Shown here piece by piece: positions 45,901-54,600 of a stretch of DNA of 64,000 nt (position 1 is the stretch's first letter; each line of letters begins with the position of its first letter). Source of the stretch: Daucus carota subsp. sativus (lineage: Eukaryota > Streptophyta > Magnoliopsida > Apiales > Apiaceae); the NCBI RefSeq assembly GCF_001625215.2, contig NC_030385.2, positions 9,727,135 to 9,791,134 of the forward strand, written 5' to 3'. A program made the translations under genes and the position numbers. Under the pieces are notes generated by a model. The model saw nothing but the letters and a program-made list of their open reading frames with translations, did not search any database and had not been told where the DNA came from.

Positions 45901-46217
45901 TCTGTGTATTTATCAGTTGCAAAATTGAATTAGTTATAAACACATTTAACTGAACACATAGACAGCAATGTGATACTGACCAGCGGAAGAAGAGCAGCAG
46001 GTGCGTGTATTAGCAGTGGAAACAAGGGCATCAATTCTGTACTTCTGGAGAAAAAGGGCAAAATGTATATAAATTGAGAGTTGAACATGATTTAATTTGA
46101 GAAGATTGAGTATCCTATACAAGTAAGAACCTGTAGGTTGCACGAGTAGAGGAGGCGAGTAGGGCTCAATCGCATAGAGTGTAAGAATTGATTTGATAAT
46201 AATAACTTGACTGCCAT
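30152..46217 (-). CDS. RECA2: DNA repair protein RecA homologue 2, organellar
   Basis: Bacterial-type RecA recombinase, expected to act in organelle DNA recombination surveillance. Eight exons (minus) fit in phase: 46217-46131, 46044-45981, 45150-44933, 44339-44252, 31672-31500, 31038-30892, 30812-30678, 30439-30152; 399 aa. The N-terminal ~50 residues ([20 protein letters not shown]) look like a transit peptide. Then [37 protein letters not shown], Walker [10 protein letters not shown] (residues 131-139), [19 protein letters not shown], Walker B VDVVVVDS (203-210), [20 protein letters not shown], the L2-region [10 protein letters not shown] and [19 protein letters not shown] and [12 protein letters not shown] favour RECA2 over RECA1/RECA3. 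Intron 4 is 12.6 kb because of a retrotransposon. The coding exons look intact; whether splicing across intron 4 still works is unknown. Confidence 0.95.
32047..32252. repeat. Stowaway-like MITE in RECA2 intron 4
   Basis: Right end GGGACGGAGGGAG followed by TA, the canonical Stowaway terminus. The left end TACTCCGACCTACCAATTG is a degenerate inverse of the right end (CAATTTATAACATT region). TA target site on both sides. Confidence 0.6.
32733..32794. repeat. (TA)n tract in RECA2 intron 4
   Basis: About 62 bp of pure AT dinucleotide, followed by the 74-bp unique stretch that precedes the 5' LTR. A second (TA)n joined to the same 74 bp occurs at 42954-42987 inside the retrotransposon. Confidence 0.95.
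32869..33437 (+). repeat. 5' LTR
   Basis: 569 bp, TGTTAGATATAATTAATG to GGACCTAACA. Contains three short tandem units of the type AAGTCTGACAGAGTTTGAT (about 32957-33010). Confidence 0.97.
33213..33219 (+). promoter_or_regulatory. TATA box of the 5' LTR promoter
   Basis: TATATAA within CTATATAAACACAG, about 220 bp before the LTR end; position suits the U3/R boundary of a Copia LTR. The same sequence is in the 3' LTR near 43406. Confidence 0.65.
33440..33452 (+). promoter_or_regulatory. Primer binding site (initiator Met-tRNA)
   Basis: TGGTATCAGAGCC starts two bases after the 5' LTR. This is the standard plant Copia primer site, complementary to the initiator Met-tRNA 3' end. Confidence 0.95.
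33494..35725 (+). CDS. gag: Retrotransposon Gag polyprotein
   Basis: A 743-codon intact frame. The N-terminal third is the UBN2-type Copia Gag ([47 protein letters not shown]). An acidic Ser/Asp-rich stretch follows (about 255-280), then a first CCHC knuckle [14 protein letters not shown] (about 335-350), a long coiled-coil-like Lys/Glu-rich segment (about 420-500), and two more knuckles, [14 protein letters not shown] (about 617) and [14 protein letters not shown] (about 658). Three knuckles and this length fit the large Gag of the Sirevirus lineage. It ends at a TAG in the same frame as pol. Confidence 0.95.
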   Translation: MSEKSQASSFRVPILKASEYPVWKERMIIFLDSVDPEYLDRIFDGPHMPIKLSVGLADEPQKMVPKEKKDYTPEDILSISKDSKVKHLLHSALDNAMSNRVIGCKTAKQIWDALETRCQGTQAIKKNRKTILTQEYEHFDSKSGESLTDLYDRFVKLLNDLSLVDKEYDLEDSNLKFLLALPEKWDLKVTTIRDNLDLGEMSLDDVYGRLKTHELEMEQRSKRHGGKSKSVALKVQEEAAKSKGKAHVTKSDIESSNSDDSNSDVPSDSEESDDEMMQLAALMVKSFKKLAYKKFNKGKSFSRKDRNSDRVYDKKNFKKNEGKEGKAGKADKYTCFNCGEKGHFASECKKAKKEKEKAFVTKKGNWTDTSDSEEEVNYALMANTDNNSESPAKVPHSTLAFDTEDITELRLFLKTLHTSFRDQTLENERLKSETLSVKKRNDYLEKELVQMLEVQKERDDAVIVKDELLKRYASLQSELAKEREIIKTWTNSGKTTQDILGSGNWKKGLGYTDNSEAESSKTEFIKTQKPKVKPVKFVVESSKSKQSRPKSEINKNLKSDKPKQVNIGLMTQKQLKHKLKEVKSDDKNKEPRKNRNGKIGIDKSNNYMPVPNAPRKTCHNCGNTNHLANFCRKNKDINSLPTKSGVRKSSIRYKPQDPCFHCGSLWHSIYTCKEYHSLYYDYYQLKPSLKKFNKSSASTKSVSSTNSVAKSVSSNSDNNTAAKANKLNKAKGSKQVWVLKTNN
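35738..39025 (+). CDS. pol: Retrotransposon Pol: protease, integrase, reverse transcriptase, RNase H
   Basis: A 1095-codon intact frame opening with TTG rather than ATG, in the same reading frame as gag after TAG-4 codons-TGA, so it probably depends on read-through or a spliced RNA. Domains in order: retroviral-type aspartic protease (LDSGCSGHM, about 11-19); GAG-pre-integrase with [17 protein letters not shown]; integrase core ([17 protein letters not shown] near 265-275, [14 protein letters not shown]); RT ([29 protein letters not shown] near 782); RNase H (YSDADFAGC near 945, [27 protein letters not shown]). No disabling change seen, so enzymatic functions may be intact. Confidence 0.96.
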   Translation: MQGNRKNILVLDSGCSGHMTGNKSLLSEFVEKAGPSVSYGDGNIGRTLGYGNINLGNVIISNVALVQGLKHNLLSVSQICDRGYHVDFYEEHSEIVSKSTGKVAVIAHRHGNIYEIHLPTNSEGKAICLSTRISAEESWKWHKKLSHLNFNSINELIKKKLVRGLPESLLTSDGLCDSCQKAKQRKTSFKSKTEFSIKKPYHLLHVDLFGPVNIPSIARKKYALVIVDEYTRYTWVYFLHSKDETALHLMDHVTQLDHGSEDKVKIIRSDNGTEFRNSTMEEFCKERGVVQQFSAPGTPQQNGVVERKNRTLIEAARTMLDEAKLPTYFWAEAVQTACFTQNATLINKHGKTPYEMVKKKKPNLKYFHIFGCKCFVLKTHPEQLTKFDLKADEGIFVGYPLITKAFRVYNLRTKVIMESIHVSFDDKKIMGLTDMDDHEELHFENEEIFSDSINSDEQSNSDCEKDTANSDENLQVHDDGALAEGEHQNVSDSTQDSSENADSNSSENTDSNSDSTNTRRATENNQQNQESMDQGGGSNDENGQLPHARKWTKSHTPDLIIGNPEAGVQTRTATANECLHHCFLSQTEPKKVEEALQDADWIQAMQEELNEFERNKVWTLVPRPKDRSIVGTKWVFRNKTDSEGVITRNKARLVAKGYSQQEGIDYDETFAPVARLEAIRIFLAYAAHKKFKVFQMDVKSAFLNGKLDEEVYVEQPPGFVDPKHPDYVYRLDKALYGLKQAPRAWYETLAQFLLESGFTRGTIDKTLFYLNHGNDLLLVQIYVDDIIFGSTNAKLCQRFAKLMQSRYQMSMMGELSYFLGLQVEQSEDGIFINQAKYTRNLLKKFGMQDSSAATTPMATATKLDKDTGASVDITNYRGMIGSLLYLTASRPDIMYATCLCARFQADPREPHLIAVKRIFRYLKGTTSLGLWYPRESDFSLIGYSDADFAGCKIDRKSTSGSCQFLGGRLVSWYSKKQKSISTSTAESEYIAAGSCCAQILWMKNQLLDYGLSFSKIPIYCDNQSAIAMTGNPVQHSLTKHISIRYHFIREHVEEGTIKLHFVPTEQQLADIFTKPLSEATFTRLVNELGMISGTE
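39026..40415 (+). other. Non-coding spacer between pol and third ORF
   Basis: Rich in TCTGAT/ACTCTGA words (especially 39100-39215). Contains a tract of about 31 A followed by GAGGGGG at 39689-39726, resembling a polypurine tract although far from the 3' LTR. The frame at 40049-40450 has no recognisable features. Confidence 0.6.
40416..43004 (+). CDS. Third ORF downstream of pol (Sirevirus env-like position), 3' end chimeric
   Basis: An 862-codon frame. Residues 1-270 form a compact region ([77 protein letters not shown]) like the capsid-region-like domain found in plant proteins carried by Sireviruses. Next comes a long Pro/Ser/Thr/Lys-rich disordered segment with acidic tracts, then a coiled-coil-like segment (about 690-740). 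No signal peptide or clear membrane span is visible, so calling it an envelope protein would be positional only. The last residues (YIYIYI then SETNH) come from (TA)n and host-flank DNA; the natural C terminus is missing. An AAAAAGGGGGAGA purine tract at 42681-42693 is embedded in the frame. Confidence 0.75.
42954..43061 (+). repeat. (TA)n plus duplicate of the 74-bp host flank inside the element
   Basis: 42954-42987 is (TA)n. 42988-43061 (CGGAAACAAATCACTAGACC ... GAAAC) matches 32795-32868, the host DNA before the 5' LTR, at every base I compared, including its copy of the GAAAC target duplication. Confidence 0.95.
43062..43630 (+). repeat. 3' LTR (solo-LTR-like context)
   Basis: 569 bp, the same length as the 5' LTR, with one difference visible (CAGAATTT here, CAGAGTTT at about 32931). 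It has GAAAC on both sides (43057-43061 and 43631-43635), the arrangement expected for a solo LTR or a complete insertion. Confidence 0.96.
45446..45662. mobile_element. PIF/Harbinger (Tourist-like) MITE in RECA2 intron 2
   Basis: 217 bp with ends GGGAGTGTTTGGTTCAT and, inverted, GGGGGTGTTTGGATGAT, flanked by TTA on both sides (45443-45445 and 45663-45665). The TIR and the 3-bp TTA target site are diagnostic of Tourist-like MITEs. Confidence 0.85.
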
Positions 46218-46472
46218 TTTTGCTGCAAATGCTTGTTCCACTCTGTTAGGGTTTTGTTTGCCCCCTTTCCGTTCTCGCGCCCCTCTCTCTCTCTCCCGCT
46301 TGTTTTTTACAATCTGAATTTGCACACAACAGTCAACAGATGACTTGAGTATCGGTGTGGTGTTGAACCGTGATTTTAAATCTATAAATCTATAAATTTT
46401 CTAAAATTCGTTAAATAATTTATTAAAGTTTACATATTTATAGATTTTAGGGGTTTTTTTATTAATAATCAT

Positions 46473-46644
46473 GTTTTCAATCTTATTTCCAAAAATACTA
46501 CCTTATCCAATCTTATTTTCAAAAATACTACCTTCTCTAAAATATTTTCAAAAATACTGTGGTTGCATATGCAACCATATATGCAACTGAATTCCTGATT
46601 TCAAGTTCCAGTTTTCAAATGTCATTTTCGACCTCATATTTGGA

Positions 46645-46688
<44 letters not shown>

Positions 46689-47550
46689 TCCAACGATGAG
46701 GTCGAAAATGACATTTGAAATCTGAAACTTGAAATCAGGATTTGTAGTTGCATATATGGTTGCATATGGGTTGTATTCAGTTGATTCTATTGTAATCTAA
46801 TGGCCCCGCCAGGGGCACCCATACATCAGTTGCAACTTACAGTTTTCCGTTGCATATGAGGTTGCATATGAGGTTGCACGCAACCTCATATGCAACCTCA
46901 TATGCAACTAAATGCAACTGAAAACTATAAGTTCCAACTGAAGTATGGGTGCCCCTGGCGGGGCCATTAGATTGCAATAGAATCAACTGAATGCAACCTC
47001 ATATGCAACTAAATGCAACTGAAAACTGTAAGTTCCAACTGAAGTATGGGTGCCCCTGGCGGGGCCATTAGATTGCAATAGAATCAACTGAATGCAACCT
47101 CATATGCAACTAAATGCAACCTCATATGCAACTAAATGCAACTGAAAACTGTAAGTTGCAGCGGATGTATGGTGTGCCCCTGGCGGGGCCATTAGATTGC
47201 AATCGAATCAACTGAATGCAACCATATGCAACTGAATACAACCATATGCAACTATATATGCAACTGAATTCCTGATTTCGAGTTCCAGTTTTCAAATGTC
47301 ATTTTCGACCTCATATTTGGAATCCATATATATATATATATATATATATATCGACTCCAAAGATGAGGTCGAAAATGACATTTGAAAACTGCAACTTGAA
47401 ATCAGGATTTGTAGTTGCATATATGGTTGCATATGCAACCACCGTATTTTTGGAAAATATTTTCAAAAAGGTAGTATTTTTGAAAATATTTTAGAGATTT
47501 GAAAATAAGATTGGATAAGGTAGTATTTTTGAAAATAAGATTGAAAAAAC
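46473..47550. repeat. Multi-palindromic (TA)n element I
   Basis: The outer arms (about 46473-46648 and 47353-47550) are near-perfect inverted repeats: TCTTATTTCCAAAAATACTA blocks, then GGTTGCATATGCAACC, then CCTGATTTCAAGTTCCAGTT and ATGTCATTTTCGACCTCAT. Each arm ends at a (TA)n tract (46649-46684; 47323-47352). Immediately inside each tract the same ATGTCATTTTCGACCTCAT module occurs again in inverse, so every (TA)n sits at the centre of a palindrome. The core has another palindrome near 46865-46905 and a 101-bp tandem repeat. Non-coding. Confidence 0.85.
46891..47216 (+). repeat. 101-bp tandem repeat inside element I
   Basis: Units start TGCAACCTCATATGCAACTA at 46891, 46992 and 47093 (the last with a 23-bp internal duplication). 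Each contains GCCCCTGGCGGGGCCATTAG; an inverted copy of that motif is at 46795-46816. Confidence 0.85.
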
Positions 47551-47823
47551 AATATACAAGATAATTCCCCTAGATTTTAATAGATTTTATATAGTGTATA
47601 AATTTTAATGGATTTTAGAGAATTTAAAATGTATATGTTAATTAAGAAATAAAGATATAATAAACAAATATTATCAGAATAATAAATTATTTCATTATAA
47701 TAAATTATTCTTATTCTACTTCGTCAATAATTAGGTACAGTAGCAATCAAAGCTTCACTTCTTGAGACCGACCCAAGGCACATCTCTTCTGTATGAACAA
47801 CACAAGCACTAATCAGGACTCTG

Positions 47824-48069
47824 TGGCTGTTTGGATGAGCTTAAAATAAGTGCTTCTTGCTTAAAATAAAAAATAGAGTAGAAGTTAGAAACTAGTTAAA
47901 ACTTATAAGTGATTAAAATGTTTGGCAAAGAAATAGAATTCCTGAGACAAAAGCTAGTATTCCTAGCTTTTTATAAGTGCTTCTTAACTTATTACACAAA
48001 CGGTACAAATAAGTGCTTCCAACTTATAATCGAGAAGTTGGGCTTTTAAGGGGTAAACAAACACCCACT
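47824..48069 (+). repeat. GGGGCCGTTTGG-type MITE, copy 3
   Basis: Begins TGGCTGTTTGGATGAGCTTA and ends AAGGGGTAAACAAACACCCAC. Internal AAAATAAGTGCTTCTTGCTT and ACTTATAAGTG words match the other copies. Confidence 0.65.
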
Positions 48070-48204
48070 ATGATTTTTATTTTCTTTTTGAAGCAAATCC
48101 TACTGTAAAATGAAAGAAGTGTTGGTTTTTAAGTAATCATATAAATCTTAACCTTTACTGGGAATAAGTAAAAAATGACCGGGACAGTTGGACATTCCAA
48201 GAAG

Positions 48205-48875
48205 TGATGTAAATAGCTAATTCATCAGTAACCTGATTCAAAACTTGCAATTGAGTCATGTTGTTGAAAAAGTTTTCAAACACATCATCAAGTAATTAAA
48301 AACTTTCAAATGCATCACTCTCCGTCAGTTCTGTTAATTACTTAACGGAATATTCAAAAATATTTTTAAGAAGTATGAAAAAAATTCAAGAAAATCTTGG
48401 AAATTCACAAAAATATGGGGGGAAAACAAAAAAATCTTAATAAATTCAAAAAAATTCTGAAAAAAATTCAAAAGTTCAGCAAAATTCTGAAAAAATTCAA
48501 AAACTTAAAAGAATTTGAAAAAATTCGGAAAAGAAAAAAAAAAGCTTGCCACCTTTTGTTTCCCCTTTCTTTTGAATTTTTGATTTTATTCTCATTTTTC
48601 AAAAAAAAATTAAAAAAAAAGCCAGATTTTTTGAATTTTTTCAAAATTTTCAAATATTTTTAAACATTTTTTTCAAAATTTTGATTTTCTTTTTGTTTTT
48701 TTTGTATTTTCTTTATTTCTTTTTTGGACTTTCCGTTAATTACTTAACGGAACTGACGGAGAGTGATGTTTTTGAAAGTTTTTAATTAATTGATGATGCG
48801 TTTGAAAGGTTTTTCAACAACATGATTCAGTTGCAAGTTTTCAGTTAGGTTAGTGATGAATTAGCTATTTAACCC
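48205..48875. repeat. Long fold-back MITE with A/T-homopolymer core
   Basis: The left arm (TAAATAGCTAATTCATCAGT ... CACTCTCCGTCAGTTCTGTT, ending AATTACTTAACGGAA) pairs with the right arm (TTCCGTTAATTACTTAACGG ... TGATGAATTAGCTATTTAA) for about 145 bp. Between them, 48360-48725 is AAATTCAAAAA-type low-complexity DNA; the lysine-rich frame there is not a gene. Confidence 0.8.
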
Positions 48876-48890
48876 CTTTGTAATATCATA

Positions 48891-49174
48891 CTCCCTCCGT
48901 TCCATTTTAAGTGTCATTTTTTGACTTGGCACAACTATTAAGATGCGCAATTATTAGGCTATATTATCATTAATGTAAGTTTAATTTTCCAATTTTGTCC
49001 ATCAAACTACCGTGAATAAATTTTAATGAGCGTTTCAAAGGTAAGGGTATTGAGGTAAAAAGAATATACACTTGTATTGAGAACATAAGTAATTGTCTTG
49101 AAAATATAAATGTGACATTTAATTTAGAATTCAAACCCGGTCAATAAACGACACTTAAAAAGGAATGGAGGGAG
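48891..49174. mobile_element. Stowaway MITE
   Basis: 284 bp bounded by CTCCCTCCGTTCCATTTTAA and its inverse AAAAGGAATGGAGGGAG, with TA on both sides (48889-48890 and 49175-49176). Canonical Tc1/mariner-derived Stowaway. Confidence 0.93.
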
Positions 49175-49184
49175 TATTAGCTCA

Positions 49185-49290
49185 TGGTATAGACTCAATG
49201 GATGTAAATATGTTATCTACCATTAAGAAGGGAGGAGGTTGCATGCTCAAATTTGCAATCTCCAGGGAATCACATCGCGGAAACTCACGC
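49185..49290 (+). repeat. tRNA-derived SINE-like remnant
   Basis: AGCTCATGGTATAGACTCAATGG-like A-box region, then GTTATCTACCATTAAGAAGG and a B-box-like GGTTGCATGCTCAAATTTGC, in the order expected for plant tRNA-derived SINEs. Degenerate; 3' end not defined. Confidence 0.4.
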
Positions 49291-51312
49291 TATTAGAAAA
49301 AATAGATATAACATCGCGGCCTTAACTAACATCAAAATGAAAAAACTGATATGAAAGAGTACATGACTATATTATAGTTAGAAATCCAATTAACCGCAAC
49401 TACTTAAATAATCAAACAAAAATAATCACCGATCTATCTGACTTCTGGTACCCGAGTGGTCAAATATATAATGCCAGAGTCACTTGCTGGTCAGTGTTTT
49501 TTGGTTCTTAATTAGGAATTGTGTTTGACATGTCCAAAATTCAAATATAGGCAACTCCATCATCAGTTTTCCTTTTCGACTATATTTTTGACAAACAAGT
49601 TAAAGATCAATGTGGCATGAAAGTCCATTGATCAAGTTACCTCGGCTATGTTTGATAGTGTTGTGACTTGTGATTCTGTGCTTCTTATGTGGTGATTCCT
49701 CGTGGAAACCAACCACCTAAGAACTAGAAGTCATCAGATGTCGCCATTTATACAACTGAGACCACTGGCGGATATAGCCCTTTCAGCTGCAGAATTTTAA
49801 TTCCTTGCTAATTTAATCAGACTGAGTATGTCAATCAAAATGCACTTTCTGGATTTCATGTTTATAAAGAATTTCACTGCAGCTTAACTTAGCTTTAAAG
49901 GAATTTACATATTCAAATCGAATTTGGGTGCTCTAATGAAAAATGAAGTGAATATCTGGAGACTGGAGTGATCTTTAAACAATTATAGAACTCTGAATAG
50001 GATAGGGACTTGCAATACTTCAATGTGGTGTGTGACTTGGTTGGAATAGAAAATTTTGGTCTCTGGCCCAGGTTTTTGGCGTTCTAATTAATGAGTCTTG
50101 TTCGGACTCCATAAGAAAATTTGAAATTATTTATTATTACTCTTCAAAAAACTAAGTATCCTATATATAATTGATGTACCCTTCTTTGTATAGAAGTATA
50201 ATTATATGCGGCAATGTAGCTAGCTTTCACAGGCAATTCGAGGGAAAAGAATCGGTTCGTTAGTTCTTTGAGGTCATAATTTTCCTTCAAGGTTCAGGAT
50301 CTGAACAGTCTCGCGGTCATGGAGGCCAGAGCACTGTTTCTATATTATAATTTCTCATATTGCCTCAGAGTAAACTCGTATTGGGCTAAGGTTCTTGACT
50401 AATGGCCAGGATGGAAGTGCCATGCTTATGTGATATTGCCAGTTGCAAGAGATGATCAGTGTTAAAAACTCCCAACAATGCATTTTCCGAGAATAAGAAC
50501 AACTTTCTAACAATTTGGGATCTTGTAAGAAACTTGATCTACAATAAAGGCTAGAAAATATAACCTTTTGCAGTAAAAACAAAACCGGTTGTATGATTGT
50601 ATCCCACTGAATATGCTCTATCATGTGGGATTGTGGGTTGACAAGATGGACACATAGTAGTCCCAACTATTTTTGCAGAACCCTCTTCTATTGGTGTAAC
50701 AAGAGGTTGAAGGTTCAAAATTCCGTGGAGGCACGTAGGTAAATATCTAAATTTCTCGAGTCCAAACGAAGACCCTTCTAGTTCTGCTGCGGATTTTAGC
50801 CCAGAGATTGGAGACACAAATGACTTAAATGCCTACTAATTTAAATGTTAGCACACGCTAATATCCTACCAAGAAATTAACTAACTAGAACCAAGATCCT
50901 TTTTTTCCATGAAGGTCTTGTATGTCATATTAAAATGTCTCATCGATTCCTGTCAAATCCCTTTCCATTATAGTACAATAGCAATTTGAGCCCCAGAAGT
51001 AGACACCCCTACCTATTTGTTCCACTATCAGGAATCTCTACCCTAGCAATCTGTGAATTTTAACTTTGTCCACACACAATATTCCTTGCCACCAGCTAGG
51101 CGAGTGCAGGAACTTTTTTAAAAAGCTTTATAGATATGTTTTTATAGCCAGATACTTAGTTCAAAAGATTGGCAGAAGATGGTTTGTACCATAAACAAAA
51201 CAAGACCAATAAAAGTGGGACAAGATATATGAGCAGAATCCAACACTGTTAATCTAGTAACTGTAACACTACTAGATTTGTATACATACAAGTCTTATAA
51301 TACAAAGGCTCA
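49291..51312. other. Intergenic region without supported genes
   Basis: Unassigned DNA. Two overlapping minus-strand frames (50355-50817) reach 88-103 codons but show no domain, splice partner or family feature I recognise. Confidence 0.4.
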
Positions 51313-51688
51313 GAGCAAGTCCAACAGCTGCCCTACTTAGTGTCCTAAGTCATAATATAGGGCATTTGATGTAAAAACTTGATCCAACAATGTCCTAGTG
51401 ATGCCCTATATCACTAGGACAACTCATCCAAGCCCTATTTTTGAGGCACTCTCTCTCCTTGCCTTATCCCATATTTTATAATAAATTCTTACCAACACTC
51501 TTTTTCTCTCTCTATTTTATATTATGTTTTAATGATGAAAGTGAACTTTTAATAATAAAATATTAAACATATAGTGCAAATGAGGCACATTGTTGGAGTT
51601 GAAGTTAGTAGAATATGTCCTAAACTACTAGGACATAATTTTTTATATTATATTTAGGGCTCCAACTAGGACACTGTTAGACTTGCTC
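51313..51688. repeat. GAGCAAGTCCAAC-type MITE
   Basis: 376 bp with ends GAGCAAGTCCAACAGCTGCC and, inverted, GAGCAAGTCTAACAGTGTCC. The interior repeats CCTA(G/A)T and AGGGC words in both senses, as in the common plant GAGCA-TCCAAC MITE families. Superfamily not fixed because the target site is unclear. Confidence 0.75.
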
Positions 51689-54600
51689 TTAATCCTCAAT
51701 ATCTGGGGTTGCGTATCGACATGAACTCAGTGTTTTAACTCGGCCGATATATCCAAATCCGATATGCAATATGTTCTGAGTAGTCTTCATACCAGGATGA
51801 AGCCAAAAAGCGGTATTTAAGGGTGGGTAAACTTAACAATTACTATTAAAGATAAAATTTGCTTGTTCCTTTTAACCTAAAAGAATACATTATGGGGCTG
51901 TTTGGCTGAACTTAATATAAGTGCTTCTTGCTTAAATTAAAGAAGTGAAGTAGAAGTGAGAAACAAGTTAAGACTTATAAGTGATTAAAGTGTTTGGAAA
52001 ATAAGTAGAAGTCGTGAAACAAAAGCTAATATATGTTCCTTTTAATCCCTAAACAATATATTAGAGGTGTATTTTAACTCTTTTTTAACGTCAATGTGTG
52101 AAATACTGAAATGTCATGGTTGTTTATCCGTTATATACCATTTTTGGTACGAGGGCTAAGCGGAACATATCAGATACTTGAAAGGTTGAATCTGCGGAAT
52201 TAAACATTGAGCCTGTATTGGTACACGCCCTAAAACATTGAGGGTTAAAGGGACATTAAACGTAATACAAAGCATCCAACTTAAGATTCGAAATTAAGCA
52301 ACTAGAATGCCAAGATCATAATTATATATGCATGTAGTGAGTAATGATGGGTAAGGAGCACTCCTTCCACTTGAGCATCCTCATCTGGATCATCATGCAT
52401 CATCATCTCCGCTGGAGTTGCATTTTACTTGTGCCATTCTTTCAAGGCTTCAACACCTGGCTTCTTACAAGGCTTAATTAAGAGTTTAGCATTCATCATT
52501 ACTTATTTAATTCATATACTCAAGTACTATATATGGATCAAATTTTGTTAAAAGAATGAGCGTGTGCCTCATTATGAAAAAACATGAACTATAATACATA
52601 TCTTGCTGCATATGTATGATTAACAAATGTAGATAGGGATTATGTGTACATTTGGCAGAGGCTGATAAATTAAATAACCCAACTGAGATGATTAGTGCGA
52701 GACAGAACAGACATGATTAGAGGAAAACGCTCAAGAAGAAAGGAACAAGAGACTTATAATCTTAACATTTCATCAACACTGCAAGCCTAGGATCATGCTG
52801 ATTGTCCACTATAATTAACACACTAGTCAGGTTTCGATGCTACATAAACATGAAGACAAGCTACACTTTAAGGAAACAGCCATAAACACGAAAACGATTA
52901 AAAAATTAGTGGGAGCAGAGGATCATCACCATAATAAAGCATAGGAGAATTATGTTGTCTGATCAATTAATTGACATGTTAAAGACTCCCTGCAGGAGCT
53001 CTGGGCCGGCTAATCAACCTCGGATCTCCTGTTTATAAGATCCGGGCCCTTAGAGCATGAAGAGCTAGAAACTTAGTTGGCATACTAAAAACAAAAAATA
53101 TAGCCGCAAAATAATCAAACTCCAACCATACCCACCTCACTAATAGTAACCTTGTATGGATGATTATATTTGTCGATCCACTACAGGCCAGTAAGAAATC
53201 TGTAGGAAGAATACACATCACTTATTACCATATTAAAGTGGTATATTCTATTTATAACAATCTAAAATATTAATAACATACTATTTTTAAATTATAGCCA
53301 ACCAATATAATCAATACCATCGAAGCAAAATGTCTTAAAGGTTCAACAAATTTTACATAATGATGCTCTTATAGGTTCAACAAACAAATTTTGCATAACG
53401 TCATACATATCCAATTTAGCCAATAATAATAGTCAACAACATTATGCATGTAATAAAAGTATTAACACAAGTTATTAATTATTGCATTACAGAAGTGGAA
53501 GGTTAAAATTGAAAATTTAAGGCGAATAAAACGGGACAGTGCACAGGAGACTGTTTAAAAAATCGAATGTAAAAGTGGACTAAAACTCTCAAAGCAAGTT
53601 GCGCACATTCTTTAGTTCTCACGACAAATGATGAAGCTGCTGAAACAATTCTGATCCTTACGACAAGCCACGCTAACGGCAGGGATTTTTATACGAATAG
53701 AGACCAACAATATTTGAGCCTACCAGTGCTCACATTTTCCTATCAATATTCTGATTCTTCATTTTTGGCTCACTATTTCTGATGAGAATGATAACAAACA
53801 GAGGAAAGCAAGTTCTGCAATATTCATGTATAATATACGCAGAGGAGATATATGGCCAGCGATTGTTGCCAACTAATTACTATTTTTGGTTATATACGTG
53901 AAAAATCTATAATGCCCCAATAGGGGTAGTTTAAGGACATCAAATTGCAACAATCGCTTGTCGCCGTCGGGAATCGTATCTGTTATTATATCTCATCATC
54001 TGTACATAGACATATATAGAGCAGAGTAAAATCTACCTTTCAGGTGCATGCATGTCAACATGATAGAACACTGACGCAATCGACAAACTGAGAAGAAGAA
54101 GGAAAAAAAATCATAAAAATATGGGGCTGTTTGGGCAAGTTTAAAAAAGTGACTTTTTGCGTAAGGTAAAAAAGTGGATTAGAAATGAAAAGTAAATAAG
54201 TTAATAAAGTGTTTGAAAAATAAGCAGAAACTCTCGTAGAGAAGTAGCAGCTTCTGCTTCTTTAAAACAACCGGCCCGTATGTAAAACTCTGAAAGGATG
54301 CTAGAAAATTAAAAGTGAATAGATCTTAAGAAAAGGCTGATGCTCCTGGGCAAGCATGTAGGCAGTAACAGAACAACTAGACAAAGTATAATACAAAAAG
54401 CAACAGTTGAGCTAAAAAGGCAATGGACGCTTATCATTCTAGGGAGAAGAAATCATTCATAAGATTTTAGTCCTTTTTTAGTATATAGTGCTGGAATCTA
54501 GGGCTCAAGACCTAGTTGATGCACTACTCACCTTTTCCCAGAAAGTATAATTCATCCATCTTCACTTTTTGTCACCTGAGCGGGATGTTCGCCTCGTCTA

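Noticed and set aside
48397..48663. Lys/Phe-rich frames on both strands
   Set aside because: Low-complexity AAATTC/TTTTTC core of a fold-back element; open by composition only.
50355..50817. Two overlapping minus-strand frames of 88-103 codons
   Set aside because: No domain, splice signals or conserved motif recognised; too little to call a gene.
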